A stretch of 64,000 bases of DNA. It comes from Poindextera sp035604135. GTDB lineage: Bacteria; Pseudomonadota; Alphaproteobacteria; Caulobacterales; Caulobacteraceae. The stretch is from positions 6,707 to 70,706 of the forward strand of contig DATNJB010000068.1 in the NCBI GenBank assembly GCA_035604135.1, in the 5' to 3' direction. Shown here in pieces: positions 46,101 through 56,978 of the stretch. Made by a program: the position numbers and the translations under genes. A model generated the notes under the pieces. That model was not told the origin of the DNA and did not search any database. It worked only from the letters and a program-made list of their open reading frames with translations. Every line of letters begins with the position of its first letter. Position 1 is the stretch's first letter.

Positions 46101-48031
46101 ACGGCATGCTGCTGTCGCGCGAGCTCAGACTGATCGCCGCCTTCGACCATCGCGACATCTTCATCGACCCCGATCCCGACCCGCACGCCGCCTATGACGA
46201 GCGCGCGCGGATGTTCGCCCTGCCCCGTTCCTCCTGGGCCGAGTATGACAACAGCCTGATCTCGGCCGGCGGCGGGGTCTTCTCCCGCGCGCTCAAGTCT
46301 GTTCCGCTTTCGGCGGAAATGAAGGCGATGCTGGACCTCGACGCCGACGCGCTGACGCCGTCCGAGCTGATCCACGCCATCCTGAAGGCCAGGGCCGAGC
46401 TGCTCTATCTCGGCGGCATCGGTTGCTATGTGAAGGCGCCCGGCGAGAGCCATCTCGACGTCGGCGACAAGGCCAACGACGCCGTGCGCATCAACGCCGA
46501 CGAGCTGCGCTGCAAGGTGGTCGGCGAAGGGGCGAACCTCGGCGTGACCCAGGCAGGGCGCATCGCGTTCGCTCGCGCGGGGGGGCGCATCGACACCGAC
46601 GCGATCGACAATTCGGCGGGCGTCGACACCTCCGACCACGAGGTGAACATCAAGATCCTCACCGGGATGGCCGAGCGCACGGGTCTGCTGAAGTGCGAGG
46701 ACCGCAACGCGCTCCTGCAGTCGATGACCGACGAGGTCGCCAGCCACGTGCTGGCGCACAACTACGACCAGACGCTGGCGCTCAGCCTGATGCAGCGGAA
46801 CGCCGCGGCCGACCTTCACGCCTACGCCGAGTTCATGACTGCGCTTGAACACGACGGGCGGCTCGACCGCGGGCTGGAGGGACTGCCCGACGCCGGCGCG
46901 ATCGCGCTCCTGGCCGAGGCCGGCCTCGGCCTTACGCGCCCCGAACTGGCCGTCGTGCTCGCCTACGGCAAGCTCGACCTGTTCGACGCCGCGATCGAGG
47001 GCCAAGGCCCCGACGACCCCTACTTCATCGAAACGCTCGAAGCCTACTTCCCCCGCGCGCTCGAGCCGTACGCAGACCAGATGCGCCGCCACCGCCTGAG
47101 GCGCGAGATCATCGCGACGATGGTCGGCAACGACATGGTCAACCTGTGCGGGCCGACCTTCCCGCGGCGGCTGTGCGCGGCCGCCGGGTGCGACACGGCC
47201 GCCCTCTTCGCCGGCTTCGCGGCGGCGAAGGAGACCCTGCGCTTCGATAGGTCCTGGGAGGCGATCGCCGCCCTCGACAATCGCATCCCCGCCGAAGGAC
47301 AGCTGGCGCTGTTCGCCGAGCTCGGCGGCATCCTGCGCGCCCAGACTTACTGGCTCGCCCGCCGCGCCGGGCAGAGGGGCCTCTCCGGCCCGGTCGACGG
47401 CCGACCGCACGGCAAGACTGCGGGTGCGATGGTGCAGATCGGGACGCTGATCAACGTCTACCAGCCGGCGATGGACGAGCTGCGCCGCGCGGGGCCGACG
47501 CTGTTGTCCAGGTTCGAACAGCGGATCGTGGCCAGACGCATCAAGGCGTTTCGCCGGCTGGGCGCCCCGAACGCCGTGGCGAGCAACCTGGCGACGCTTG
47601 CGATGCTCACCACGGCCTGTGACCTCGCCGACATGGCCCGCGCCGCCGACTGGCCGATCCGGCCGGCGGCCCAGCTCTATCATCAGGCCGGCTCGGCGTT
47701 CGGTTTCGATCGGCTGCGCGCGGCGGCCGGCTCGCTGAACGCGGCCGACAGCTTCGAACGGCTCGCCGTGCGGCGGCTGATCGAGGACCTGGTCGTCGAG
47801 CAGACGGCGTTGACCCGCAAGCTGATCGACTTCTCCGGCGACCGCGAGGCGGTCGACACGACGGCGGAGGCGAAGTCGCTCGTGCGCGCCTGGACCGCGC
47901 TACACGCCGATGCCGCCGAGACCTGCGAAGCGGCGTTCGAGAGTGTCGAGAACGGCGCCGGCCCGTGGAGCTTCGCCAAGCTGACCATCGCCGCCGCCGC
48001 GCTGCGCGAGCTGGTCGCCGCTGGGCGCTAG
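43109..48031 (+). CDS. gdhB: NAD-specific glutamate dehydrogenase, large (180-kDa) type
   Basis: The enzyme deaminates glutamate to 2-oxoglutarate with NAD+. The 1640-residue size and layout match the large Gdh class of Caulobacter, Pseudomonas and Streptomyces. A long N-terminal regulatory region with ACT-like segments is followed by the catalytic core. The core shows MGPIARGGIRWSDRRDDFRT, VPVGSKGGF (substrate lysine) and the dinucleotide-binding region VIGVGDMSGDVFGNGML. A long C-terminal helical domain completes it. The gene appears intact, stands alone behind a terminator, and is probably regulated separately from the oxygen-linked genes to its left. Confidence 0.93.
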   Translation: MNDQRSMSSANLLPTSAAPIDDRLAGTLARALNTEALDPVQAAFLAQMAEDYQPEETPALGAAALTATLADFWSFAAEKPGPGPAIRITRAGDYACVDIVQPDSPFLVDSVMAEIADSPPVVRGMFHAVVEVARDSTGRRVANGPAKPESMIEVLLDPMADDQARALLRRLYATLGDVRLAVDDYAAMLAMTDRAIGELDARAGDLPAEQLEEYRAFLAWMRDQHFIYLGARVYDYPRTSDGGYAAEEPAYEPEGSLGVLRDQRRHVLRRSSEPAILSAQLRRELDRDTPLIVGKSNLRSRIHRRAYMDYVAVRRYGPDGGPCGEIRFVGLFAAEAYDDPVQDIPLLRRKVDYVLARSGKRQGGHSDRRLHNILENFPRDELFQIGEQDLLTVALGILHLNDRPRVKLFTRRDPLDRFVSILLYLPRDAYEAGLVPRAARMFAQAFGGRVTAYYPSFTDNPLASVHYIIGVEPGAHLEPDEERLEAAIAEVARSWESKLEAALRADPNTESQAATLMARYAAGFPPGYRDVHSAEEAVVDVGVMEGLGPDQPVAVRARRRDGDAPSTVRLKLYRWKDAAALSDVLPILDNMGLRALVEEGFPVRRAGAEPDLVWAHEFTLSPGEGVAFAASDSAFEETFLAVWNGRAEDDGFNRLVAQLGIPWREAALMRALCRYRQQSGHDPGQGVQQAALTEHADAARLLIELFHTRFDPDRADDHATRVAKADGLWREIIEALQAVESLDADRVLRRLAALIQAITRTNYYQIGPDGGPKPYISFKLASGLLEDLPAPKPFREIFVAAPSVEGVHLRMGPIARGGIRWSDRRDDFRTEVLGLVKAQNVKNAVIVPVGSKGGFYPKRLPKGGSPDAVRAEAVRAYRTFLSGLLDLTDNLDAAGAVIHPPLVVVHGEDDPYLVVAADKGTATFSDIANALAEDYGFWLGDAFASGGSAGYDHKAMGITARGAWEAIKRHFRELGKDIESEPTTVIGVGDMSGDVFGNGMLLSRELRLIAAFDHRDIFIDPDPDPHAAYDERARMFALPRSSWAEYDNSLISAGGGVFSRALKSVPLSAEMKAMLDLDADALTPSELIHAILKARAELLYLGGIGCYVKAPGESHLDVGDKANDAVRINADELRCKVVGEGANLGVTQAGRIAFARAGGRIDTDAIDNSAGVDTSDHEVNIKILTGMAERTGLLKCEDRNALLQSMTDEVASHVLAHNYDQTLALSLMQRNAAADLHAYAEFMTALEHDGRLDRGLEGLPDAGAIALLAEAGLGLTRPELAVVLAYGKLDLFDAAIEGQGPDDPYFIETLEAYFPRALEPYADQMRRHRLRREIIATMVGNDMVNLCGPTFPRRLCAAAGCDTAALFAGFAAAKETLRFDRSWEAIAALDNRIPAEGQLALFAELGGILRAQTYWLARRAGQRGLSGPVDGRPHGKTAGAMVQIGTLINVYQPAMDELRRAGPTLLSRFEQRIVARRIKAFRRLGAPNAVASNLATLAMLTTACDLADMARAADWPIRPAAQLYHQAGSAFGFDRLRAAAGSLNAADSFERLAVRRLIEDLVVEQTALTRKLIDFSGDREAVDTTAEAKSLVRAWTALHADAAETCEAAFESVENGAGPWSFAKLTIAAAALRELVAAGR

Positions 48032-48062
48032 GCTGCGCTGATTTTGCATCTTCGCAGCACCG

Positions 48063-48109
48063 CCTCGCCTATGCGAGGTTGAGTCCCGACGCCGCGGGGG
48101 GCCCCGCGG
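48063..48109 (+). terminator. Tandem hairpins after the glutamate dehydrogenase gene
   Basis: A 6-bp stem (48063-48068 with 48073-48078) is followed by a perfect 8-bp all-GC stem (48092-48099 with 48102-48109). There is no T tract, so this is more likely an mRNA-stabilising or Rho-assisted structure than an intrinsic terminator. Confidence 0.35.
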
Positions 48110-48130
48110 AGATTCAAGGGGCTAGAGACA

Positions 48131-48535
48131 ATGCATCCGGTTGTCGCTTTGGTCACGGTGGTGGCCTTGTTGCTGTTCGCTTGGCAGGGGATGCGCGTCG
48201 GCTCGGCGCGCATCCGTTATGGCGTCGAAGCGCCGGCGACGACCGGTCATCCCGATTTCGAGCGTCATTTCCGCGTGCAAGCGAACACGCTGGAAGGTCT
48301 GATGCAGTTCCTGCCATCGCTTTGGCTGTTCGCCATCTACCTGAACGACTGGATCGCCGCCGGTCTCGGCGTCGTCTGGATCATCGGCCGCATCGTCTAC
48401 ACCATCGGCTATACGCAGCAGGCGAGCCGGCGCGGCCTCGGCTTCGGCATCCAGGCGCTGGCGGGACTGGCGTTGCTGCTCGGTGCCGGCGGCGCCATCG
48501 TGTGGACGCTGATCCGCAGCTACCTGCACGCCTAG
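48131..48535 (+). CDS. MAPEG-family membrane protein
   Basis: The 134-residue protein has four membrane helices and the MAPEG motif FERHFRVQANTLEGL. This family includes glutathione- and eicosanoid-metabolising enzymes in eukaryotes; bacterial members mostly have unknown substrates. It starts at the ATG at 48131 after a GC-rich hairpin region and stands as a single gene. Confidence 0.85.
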   Translation: MHPVVALVTVVALLLFAWQGMRVGSARIRYGVEAPATTGHPDFERHFRVQANTLEGLMQFLPSLWLFAIYLNDWIAAGLGVVWIIGRIVYTIGYTQQASRRGLGFGIQALAGLALLLGAGGAIVWTLIRSYLHA

Positions 48536-48630
48536 GCTTGAGAGTCATCGTCGGTTCAGCTTCAGCGGTGTAACGTCGGCGCAACGTGGCGGCGTTATGC
48601 CGTCTGCGACGCGCGGCGGAGGGCGCTGGC

Positions 48631-49161
48631 ATGAAGCGTTGGATCTTGAGCGTCGCCGTGGTCGCGCTCTTAGGCGCAGCTCTTGCCGCCTGCGAGACGG
48701 CGACCCCCTATCAGCCGTTGCAGACCGGCGTGCAGCCATCCGGCGGCTATGCCGAAAGCCGAATCGAAGACAACCGCTGGCGGGTCAGCTTCAAGGGCAA
48801 CGACGAGACCCCCCGCAACGTGGTCGAGACCTACATGCTGTACCGGGCCGCGGAGCTGACCTTGGCGCAGGGGTACGACTGGTTCGAGGCGGCGCAGCGG
48901 CACACCGACACCCACACCAGCGGCTTCGCGGCCGACTACGGCCCTGGCTGGGGCTGGGGCTGGCGCCGCTGGGGACCGTGGGGCGGCGCGTTCTGGGACA
49001 ACGACGTCGCCTTCGACACCGAGCAGCGGTACGACGCCTCGGTCGAGATCGTCCTGGGGCATGGGCCGAAGCCCGCGAACGACCAGCACGCCTTCGACGC
49101 CCGTCAGGTGGTCGCCAACCTTGGCCCGAAGATCGTCAGGCCCGGCCAGGCGGCGCAGTAG
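48631..49161 (+). CDS. CC0125/CC1285-family lipoprotein
   Basis: The 176-residue protein has a lipobox signal (LLGAALAAC, Cys about 21). The mature domain has SGGYAESRIEDNRWRVSFKGNDETPRNVVETYMLYRAAELTLAQG, the hallmark of the CC0125/CC1285 lipoprotein family of Caulobacterales and relatives. A Trp/Gly-rich stretch (GPGWGWGWRRWGPWGG) interrupts the domain. It probably sits in the periplasmic leaflet of the outer membrane; function unknown. Together with other genes it supports a Caulobacterales origin. Confidence 0.82.
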   Translation: MKRWILSVAVVALLGAALAACETATPYQPLQTGVQPSGGYAESRIEDNRWRVSFKGNDETPRNVVETYMLYRAAELTLAQGYDWFEAAQRHTDTHTSGFAADYGPGWGWGWRRWGPWGGAFWDNDVAFDTEQRYDASVEIVLGHGPKPANDQHAFDARQVVANLGPKIVRPGQAAQ

Positions 49162-49175
49162 GCGCGCTCGCGGGC

Positions 49176-49964
<789 letters not shown>

Positions 49965-50115
49965 GGACGGGGCCCCTTGGCTTGCGCTTAAATGGCCGCC
50001 GACGTTCAGGGCGGCGTTGCCGGAGCGATGTAGCCGGGTTGGCCGCCCGCGCCAACGATGACCCAAGGGCGCCCGCTGCAAGAGGCGCTCGCAGACGAGC
50101 CTGAAGGGAGACGCC

Positions 50116-50913
50116 ATGGGCTATGAAGCCATCCTCTACGACAAGCACGAGCACGTCGCGGTGCTCACGCTGAACCGGCCCGAGCGGCTGAACGCCATTT
50201 CGGGCGCGGTGCGCGAGGAGGTGCACCAGGCGGTGCAGGCCGCGCAGGACGACGACGAGGTCAGGGCCCTGATCATCACCGGCGAGGGGCGCGGATTCTG
50301 CTCCGGAGCCGACCTGAGCGGCGCCCCGCCCGCCGGCGGTGGCGAGCCGTCGCAGAACGCGCGGCTGGACGAGGACGGCTGGGTCGGGCGCTGGGCCCGA
50401 CGCTTCGCCCGTTTCGACAAGCCGCTGATCGGCGCGATCAACGGCGTGGCCGCCGGCGCCGGGATGAGCATGGCGCTGGCCTGCGACCTGCGCGTTGGCT
50501 CGGAGCACAGCCGCTTCAAGGCGGTGTTCATCGAGCGCAGCCTGTCGCCCGACTCCGGCCTGAGCTACTTCCTTCCGCGGGTGGTCGGCTATTCCCGCGC
50601 CGCCGACATCTTGATGACCAGCCGGGCGGTGAACGCGGAGGAGGCCTACCGCATCGGCCTGCTCGACCGCCTCGTGCCCCACGCGACGCTGGTCGAAGAG
50701 TCGATCAAGCTCGCGGGCGAGATGACCGGCTGGCCGCCGCTCGCCCTGCGCATGACCAAGCGCGTGCTGCAACACAACACCGACGCCGAGTTCGAAGAGG
50801 CGATCCGCTACGAGTCGGTCGGTCTTGGCTTCGCGCGCAAAGCTCCGGGCGACGTGCGCGAGTCGCGGGCTTCGTTTGTCGAGAAGCGCAAACCCAAGTA
50901 CACCGGCGCTTGA
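50116..50913 (+). CDS. Enoyl-CoA hydratase/isomerase family protein
   Basis: The 265-residue crotonase-fold protein has an N-terminal LTLNRPERLNAISGAV. Oxyanion-hole residues lie in GRGFCSGADLSG and INGVAAGAGMSMALACDLR. A C-terminal helical domain follows. A GAAGGGAG ribosome site precedes the ATG. Within the active-site loop, ERSLSPDSGLSYFLPR has an aspartate where one catalytic glutamate often lies, as in PaaG-type isomerases, so isomerase activity is possible. The gene is followed by an AT-rich intergenic segment. Confidence 0.87.
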   Translation: MGYEAILYDKHEHVAVLTLNRPERLNAISGAVREEVHQAVQAAQDDDEVRALIITGEGRGFCSGADLSGAPPAGGGEPSQNARLDEDGWVGRWARRFARFDKPLIGAINGVAAGAGMSMALACDLRVGSEHSRFKAVFIERSLSPDSGLSYFLPRVVGYSRAADILMTSRAVNAEEAYRIGLLDRLVPHATLVEESIKLAGEMTGWPPLALRMTKRVLQHNTDAEFEEAIRYESVGLGFARKAPGDVRESRASFVEKRKPKYTGA

Positions 50914-50928
50914 TCGGTAAATACAGGA

Positions 50929-51007
50929 TAAACGCTCGAATTATACTTTATTAATCTGTGATACTACGGATAATGATTTGCTTATTTGTACGGTTTACGA
51001 GCGTTTA
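50929..51007. repeat. Inverted repeat flanking an AT-rich island before the pilus operon
   Basis: Perfect 10-bp arms TAAACGCTCG (50929-50938) and CGAGCGTTTA (50998-51007) enclose about 60 bp that are far more AT-rich than the rest of the window. The right arm also overlaps a direct repeat GTTTAC (50993-50998 and 51003-51008) spaced by one helical turn. It likely holds the promoter and operators of the cpa/tad operon. Confidence 0.65.
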
Positions 51008-51105
51008 CTGTGACGATTAACGACAACGCAAGAGCTGCCATCGCATAACCGCGACGACCCCGCGCAACTCTGGGGTGGGGCGTCACGGTTTTTCGAGGGC
51101 AGCAG

Positions 51106-52011
51106 ATGCGGCTGGGGACCATCATCAGTATCGTCGCTTCGGCGGTGCTGGCCATCGGCGCGTTGCTGATCGCCCGCCTCTGGCTGCCGAACCATGCGCC
51201 CCACACGGCCCAGGCGCAGGCCGCCATGCCGATCGAAAACGTGCCCGTGGTCGTGGCCGCCGTGCCGATCCCCTGGGGCACCAAGCTCGACAGCCATTAC
51301 CTGAAGGTGGTCAAGATCCCGCCCGAGGACCGGCCCCAGGGCGCCTACGCCAACGTCGGCCAGCTGCTGAACCAGGACGCCGGCCCGCCCGTCGCGCTGC
51401 AGGCGATGGCCGCGCAGGAGCCGGTGCTGACCTCCAAGCTGACCGGCCCTGGCGAGCGGGAGACGTTGGCCGCCCTGGTCGCGCCGAACATGCGCGCCTA
51501 CACGATCGGCGTCACGGCGGCGACCGCCGGCGGCGGCCACATCCTGCCCGGCGACCGCGTCGACGTCCTCTACTCGCGCGAGCTGCCGCAGCCGCCGGCG
51601 ACCAAGGATAGCTGGAACTACAAGCTCGTCGGCACCACGGTGCTGATCCAGAGCGTGCGCGTGCTTGGCATCGACCTGAACGCCAACCCGACGTCGACCC
51701 AGCCCGCCATCCCCTCGACCGCGACGCTCGAGGTGTCGATGGAAGACGCCGAGAAGCTGGCGCTGGCCGGCCAGGGCGGCGGCACGCTGAGCCTGGCGCT
51801 CCGCCGACCGGGCTCCTCCGAAATCGAGCCGCTGTCCCACTTCATGCTCGACGACCCCCGCCGATACGTGGCACCGGCGCCCCCCGGGCCGAGATTGGCT
51901 CGCAGCCGCGCGGCGCGAGCGCCGACCATCGACCGGACCGCCTCCGTGACGGTCGTGAGCGGCGACGCCTCGATGTCCGTCACGGTGCCGAACGAGAGAG
52001 CGAGGTTCTAA
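51106..52011 (+). CDS. cpaB: Tad pilus assembly protein CpaB/RcpC
   Basis: The 301-residue protein has one N-terminal membrane anchor (IISIVASAVLAIGALLIARLW). A SAF-like domain starts near VPVVVAAVPIPWGTKLDSHYL, and a periplasmic region has VTAATAGGGHILPGDRVDVLYSRE, the CpaB/RcpC signature. It interacts with the secretin CpaC. It is the first gene of a six-gene operon; the next gene starts 5 bp after its stop. Confidence 0.9.
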   Translation: MRLGTIISIVASAVLAIGALLIARLWLPNHAPHTAQAQAAMPIENVPVVVAAVPIPWGTKLDSHYLKVVKIPPEDRPQGAYANVGQLLNQDAGPPVALQAMAAQEPVLTSKLTGPGERETLAALVAPNMRAYTIGVTAATAGGGHILPGDRVDVLYSRELPQPPATKDSWNYKLVGTTVLIQSVRVLGIDLNANPTSTQPAIPSTATLEVSMEDAEKLALAGQGGGTLSLALRRPGSSEIEPLSHFMLDDPRRYVAPAPPGPRLARSRAARAPTIDRTASVTVVSGDASMSVTVPNERARF

Positions 52012-52016
52012 AGCCC

Positions 52017-53348
52017 ATGCGTGGCTCAATTCCCTCCAACGCCGCTCGCCGGTTCATCCTGGCCGCCGGTTCGGCGCTGGCGCTCGTCGCGCTGCACCCG
52101 GCGCCCGCGCTCGCCCTCGATGGGGCGCAGGACGCGGCCATGCGCACGATCGAAGTGCCGAAGGACAAGTCGGCGGCCTTCCGCCTCGACTATCCGTTCA
52201 GCCAGATCGTCGTCGCCCAACCCGACACCGCCCAACTGGTCGCGACCACCGATCATAGCTTCTATATTCGCGGCAAGGCGCTGGGTGTAACCAATCTGCT
52301 TATTTACGACGAGCAGCATCACCTGGCGCAGGTGATCGACGTGCGCGTCGGCCTGGACATCGATTCACTGCAGGCCGACCTCGCCGCCGCCTTGCCGGGC
52401 GAGCACATCACCGCTTCCAACTTCGCCGGCGGCATTCTCTTGAGCGGAACGGCCTCCTCGACCGGCGCCGCCGAGCACGCGAAGGACATCGCCGAGCGCT
52501 ATGCGCCGAAGGACGTGACCTCGACGGTCGCCGTCGCCAACAACCAGCAGATCATGGTCGAGGTCCGTTTCATCGAGGCGAGCCGCAACTCGCTGAACGA
52601 CCTTGGCTTCAATCTGAACGTCAGCGGCCCCGGCAACGTGGGCTTCAATCTGAACCCGGGCACGACGCTCGCCACCCAGGCGCCGATCCAGGCGAGCGGC
52701 CGGGTTGGGGCCTATTCGTTCGAAGCCCAGCTGGCCGCGCTCGAGCAGAAGGGCGTGATCCGCACGCTGGCGCGGCCGAACCTGATGGCCATGTCCGGCG
52801 AGGAGGCGAGCTTCCTCGCCGGCGGCCAGATTCCCTACCCCGTGCCGAATGGCCTGACGGGCACAAGCATCCAGTTCCAGCCCTATGGCGTGAAGCTGAC
52901 GGTGACGCCGACCATCGAGGACAACGGCGAGATCAAGCTGCAGGTCGTGCCGGACGTGAGCGCGCTCGACCAGGCGAACGCCGTGACCATCAACGGCTTC
53001 ACCATGCCGGCGCTCACCGAATCGAAGGCCTCGACCACGGTGGAGCTCCGCGACGGGCAGAGCTTCGCGATCGCCGGCCTGTTCCAGCAGGAATACGACA
53101 ACACCGTCCACCAGGTGCCCGGCCTGGTGAACCTGCCGGTGCTCGGGCTGCTGTTCCGCTCGACCCAGTGGCAGCATCACCAGACCGAGCTGATCATCAT
53201 CGTGACCCCCCGGCTGACGTCGCCGGCGGCGAACGCCGACAGCCTGCCCAATCCGCTGACCGAGACGCATGAGCCCAGCACCATCGACCTGATCCTGAAC
53301 GGCGCGGACCAGAAGGCCGGGCCCGCGCCCAAAGCCGAGCGCTGGTGA
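52017..53348 (+). CDS. cpaC: Tad pilus outer-membrane secretin CpaC/RcpA
   Basis: The 443-residue protein has a signal peptide (cleavage after ALA near residue 31). The pilus-specific N-terminal domain contains PFSQIVVAQPDTAQLV. A BON-like region is followed by the secretin core (MVEVRFIEASRNSLNDLGF to TELIIIVTPRLTSP). It forms the outer-membrane channel for the Tad pilus. Order and spacing (7 bp to the next gene) fit a single transcript. Confidence 0.92.
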   Translation: MRGSIPSNAARRFILAAGSALALVALHPAPALALDGAQDAAMRTIEVPKDKSAAFRLDYPFSQIVVAQPDTAQLVATTDHSFYIRGKALGVTNLLIYDEQHHLAQVIDVRVGLDIDSLQADLAAALPGEHITASNFAGGILLSGTASSTGAAEHAKDIAERYAPKDVTSTVAVANNQQIMVEVRFIEASRNSLNDLGFNLNVSGPGNVGFNLNPGTTLATQAPIQASGRVGAYSFEAQLAALEQKGVIRTLARPNLMAMSGEEASFLAGGQIPYPVPNGLTGTSIQFQPYGVKLTVTPTIEDNGEIKLQVVPDVSALDQANAVTINGFTMPALTESKASTTVELRDGQSFAIAGLFQQEYDNTVHQVPGLVNLPVLGLLFRSTQWQHHQTELIIIVTPRLTSPAANADSLPNPLTETHEPSTIDLILNGADQKAGPAPKAERW

Positions 53349-53355
53349 AGCGCCC

Positions 53356-54519
53356 ATGAGCTCAGTCGCCTTCAGCCAACGGCGCGTTCTGGTCGTCGGC
53401 CAGCGCCTGGCCGGCGTCGTCGAACAGGCGCTCGCCGGCGCGCAGATCGACGCCGCGAACGTCGACGCCTTCGACGGAGCCGCCCGCCTGCCGGCGCCGG
53501 CCGATCTCGTCGTCATCGACACCACGACGGGCGACCCGGCCAAACTCGCCAGCCTGATTGGCGCGCTGGCGCAGACCTCGCCACAGCCGGCCGCCATCCT
53601 GGTCGGCTCACACCTGCCGATCAGCCTCGCGCGCGCGCTTCTGAAGTTGCGCAGCTCCGACGTCCTCGACCACCCGACCACGACCTCCGACCTCGCCCGC
53701 TGCGCTGCGGCGCTGCTCGCCGATGGCGCGGCGGTGCTGGAGACGGCCCCGCAGGCCCAGTGCTGGAGCATCCTGAGCGCCGTTGGCGGCGCCGGCGGAA
53801 CGACTCTGACCATCGAAGTCGCCACCACGTTGGCCGGCCGCACGTTGGGCGACCGCGTCGCCCTGATCGACCTGAACCTCGCCGACGGCGCGGCCAGCGC
53901 CTACCTCGGCGCGGCGGCCAACATGCATCTGGCCGACGCTTCCGCGGCGCCCGAGCGTATCGACCAGGCGCTGCTCGACGCCTTTTCGCTGCGCGTCGGC
54001 GGCGGGTTCGACCTGTTCGCCTGCCCGCGCGACCCGCATGGCTTTGCGAAGGTCGCGCCGAGCGCCGTCTTGCGGCTGCTGGAGGTCGCCTGTCAGGCCT
54101 ACGACTGGATCCTGGTCGACCTGCCGCGCGGCCGGCAGCCGTGGACGATGGACCTCCTGGCCGGGTCGAACGAGATCCTGGTGGTTTCGGAGCTGACCGT
54201 GCCGGCGCTGCTCGCCGCGCGGGCGCTGACCGGCGAGATCGAGACCGAGCTGCCGGATCGGGCGCACCCGCGCGTGATCCTGAACCGCATGGCGAGCCGC
54301 ATGTTCGGCCCCGCCCCCTCGCGCGCCGAAGCGGAGAAGGCGCTGGGCCGCCGCGTCGACGGCATCGTCACCTCCGATTGGGAGGCGGCCGCCTGTTCGG
54401 CGAACCTCGGCGGCCCGATCAGCCAGCACCGACCGCGCTCGAAGATCGTCAAGGACGTGGTGACCATCGTCGAGCAGCTGATCGCCGGCGCCGGCGGACC
54501 GGCGCGGAAGGCCGCCTGA
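53356..54519 (+). CDS. cpaE: Tad pilus localisation ATPase CpaE/TadZ
   Basis: The 387-residue protein has an atypical receiver-like N-terminal domain (about 1-130) and a MinD/ParA-like domain. The P-loop (SAVGGAGGTTLTIEVATTL) lacks the signature lysine of the deviant Walker motif, as in several CpaE/TadZ proteins. It positions the pilus machine in the cell. The gene usually found between cpaC and cpaE, cpaD, is missing here. Confidence 0.88.
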   Translation: MSSVAFSQRRVLVVGQRLAGVVEQALAGAQIDAANVDAFDGAARLPAPADLVVIDTTTGDPAKLASLIGALAQTSPQPAAILVGSHLPISLARALLKLRSSDVLDHPTTTSDLARCAAALLADGAAVLETAPQAQCWSILSAVGGAGGTTLTIEVATTLAGRTLGDRVALIDLNLADGAASAYLGAAANMHLADASAAPERIDQALLDAFSLRVGGGFDLFACPRDPHGFAKVAPSAVLRLLEVACQAYDWILVDLPRGRQPWTMDLLAGSNEILVVSELTVPALLAARALTGEIETELPDRAHPRVILNRMASRMFGPAPSRAEAEKALGRRVDGIVTSDWEAAACSANLGGPISQHRPRSKIVKDVVTIVEQLIAGAGGPARKAA

Positions 54520-54520
54520 C

Positions 54521-55999
<1,479 letters not shown>

Positions 56000-56003
56000 G
56001 CTG

Positions 56004-56975
56004 ATGTTCGGCATCCGCCTCGACCCGGCTCTTGCGATTCAAGTCCTGATCTTCGCAGCGGTCTTCACGGCCTGTCAGGCGGCGTGGGGCCTCGTGCGCC
56101 ATGGCGGCGCCAAGAAGGCGGTGAACCTTCGCCTGAAGCTTGCCGAGGGCGGGATGGCGCTCGGCGACATCGTCGGCGAGCTCCGCAAGCAGCGGGGCAT
56201 GGGCCAGGACGGGCGGCATCGGATGAGCTGGATCGCCTGGCTCGCCGACCTCGTCGTCCGGTCGGGCATCCCCTACCAGCCGCGACGCTGGGCGGTGATG
56301 ATCGCCGCGCTCGGCGGGGCCATGGCCTTCCTGGCGTTCGCGCTCTCGCGCAACATCTTCATCGCCGCCGGCGTCGGCGTCGCGGCCGCGACGCTCCCGC
56401 CGTTCGGCTACCTCAAGTTCATGGCCAGCAGGCGGGCGAAGGCGCTCAGCGAGCAGCTGCCGAACGCGCTGGAGGTGATCGTGCGCAGCCTCGAAGCCGG
56501 CCACCCGGTGCCGACGGCGATCGCGCTGGTCGGCCGCGAGCTGCCCGACCCGATCGGCTCGGAGTTCGGCATGGCCGCCGACGAGATCGCCTATGGATCG
56601 ACGCTCGAGCTTGCCGTCCAGAACATGTCCCAGCGCTGCCGGCATCCGGACATCGATCTCTTCGCCGCCACCATCCGCCTGCAGGATCGCTCGGGCGGCA
56701 ACCTGGTCGGCCTCTTGCGCATGAGCGCCCACACCATCCGCGAGCGGCGCAAGCTGCGGCTGAAGATCGCCGCGGCGACCTCGGAAGGCCGTATCTCGGC
56801 GATCATCCTCACCGCCGCGCCCTTCTGCGTGCTCGGCATCCTGGAGATCATCCAGCCGCACTTCTACGGCGACGTGATCCACGAGAAGGTCATCCAGTAC
56901 GGCCTGGGCTTCTTGGGGACCTGGATGTTCCTCGGCAACCTGGTCATGCGTAAGATGATCGACATGCGGATCTGA
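56004..56975 (+). CDS. tadB: Tad pilus inner-membrane platform protein TadB/CpaG
   Basis: The 323-residue protein has an N-terminal hydrophobic anchor and a membrane pair near residues 95-130. A cytoplasmic T2SSF domain contains LPNALEVIVRSLEAGHPVPTAI, and C-terminal membrane helices follow. With TadC it forms the platform for CpaF. It lies 4 bp after cpaF. Confidence 0.9.
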   Translation: MFGIRLDPALAIQVLIFAAVFTACQAAWGLVRHGGAKKAVNLRLKLAEGGMALGDIVGELRKQRGMGQDGRHRMSWIAWLADLVVRSGIPYQPRRWAVMIAALGGAMAFLAFALSRNIFIAAGVGVAAATLPPFGYLKFMASRRAKALSEQLPNALEVIVRSLEAGHPVPTAIALVGRELPDPIGSEFGMAADEIAYGSTLELAVQNMSQRCRHPDIDLFAATIRLQDRSGGNLVGLLRMSAHTIRERRKLRLKIAAATSEGRISAIILTAAPFCVLGILEIIQPHFYGDVIHEKVIQYGLGFLGTWMFLGNLVMRKMIDMRI

Positions 56976-56978
56976 TCG

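Noticed and set aside
43301..47683. Very long minus-strand frames inside the glutamate dehydrogenase gene
   Set aside because: They have shadow composition and lie entirely within a gene with clear family motifs along its length.
50941..51020. CtrA site (TTAA-N7-TTAA) before the pilus operon
   Set aside because: TTAA-like elements are present, but no pair has the 7-bp spacing.
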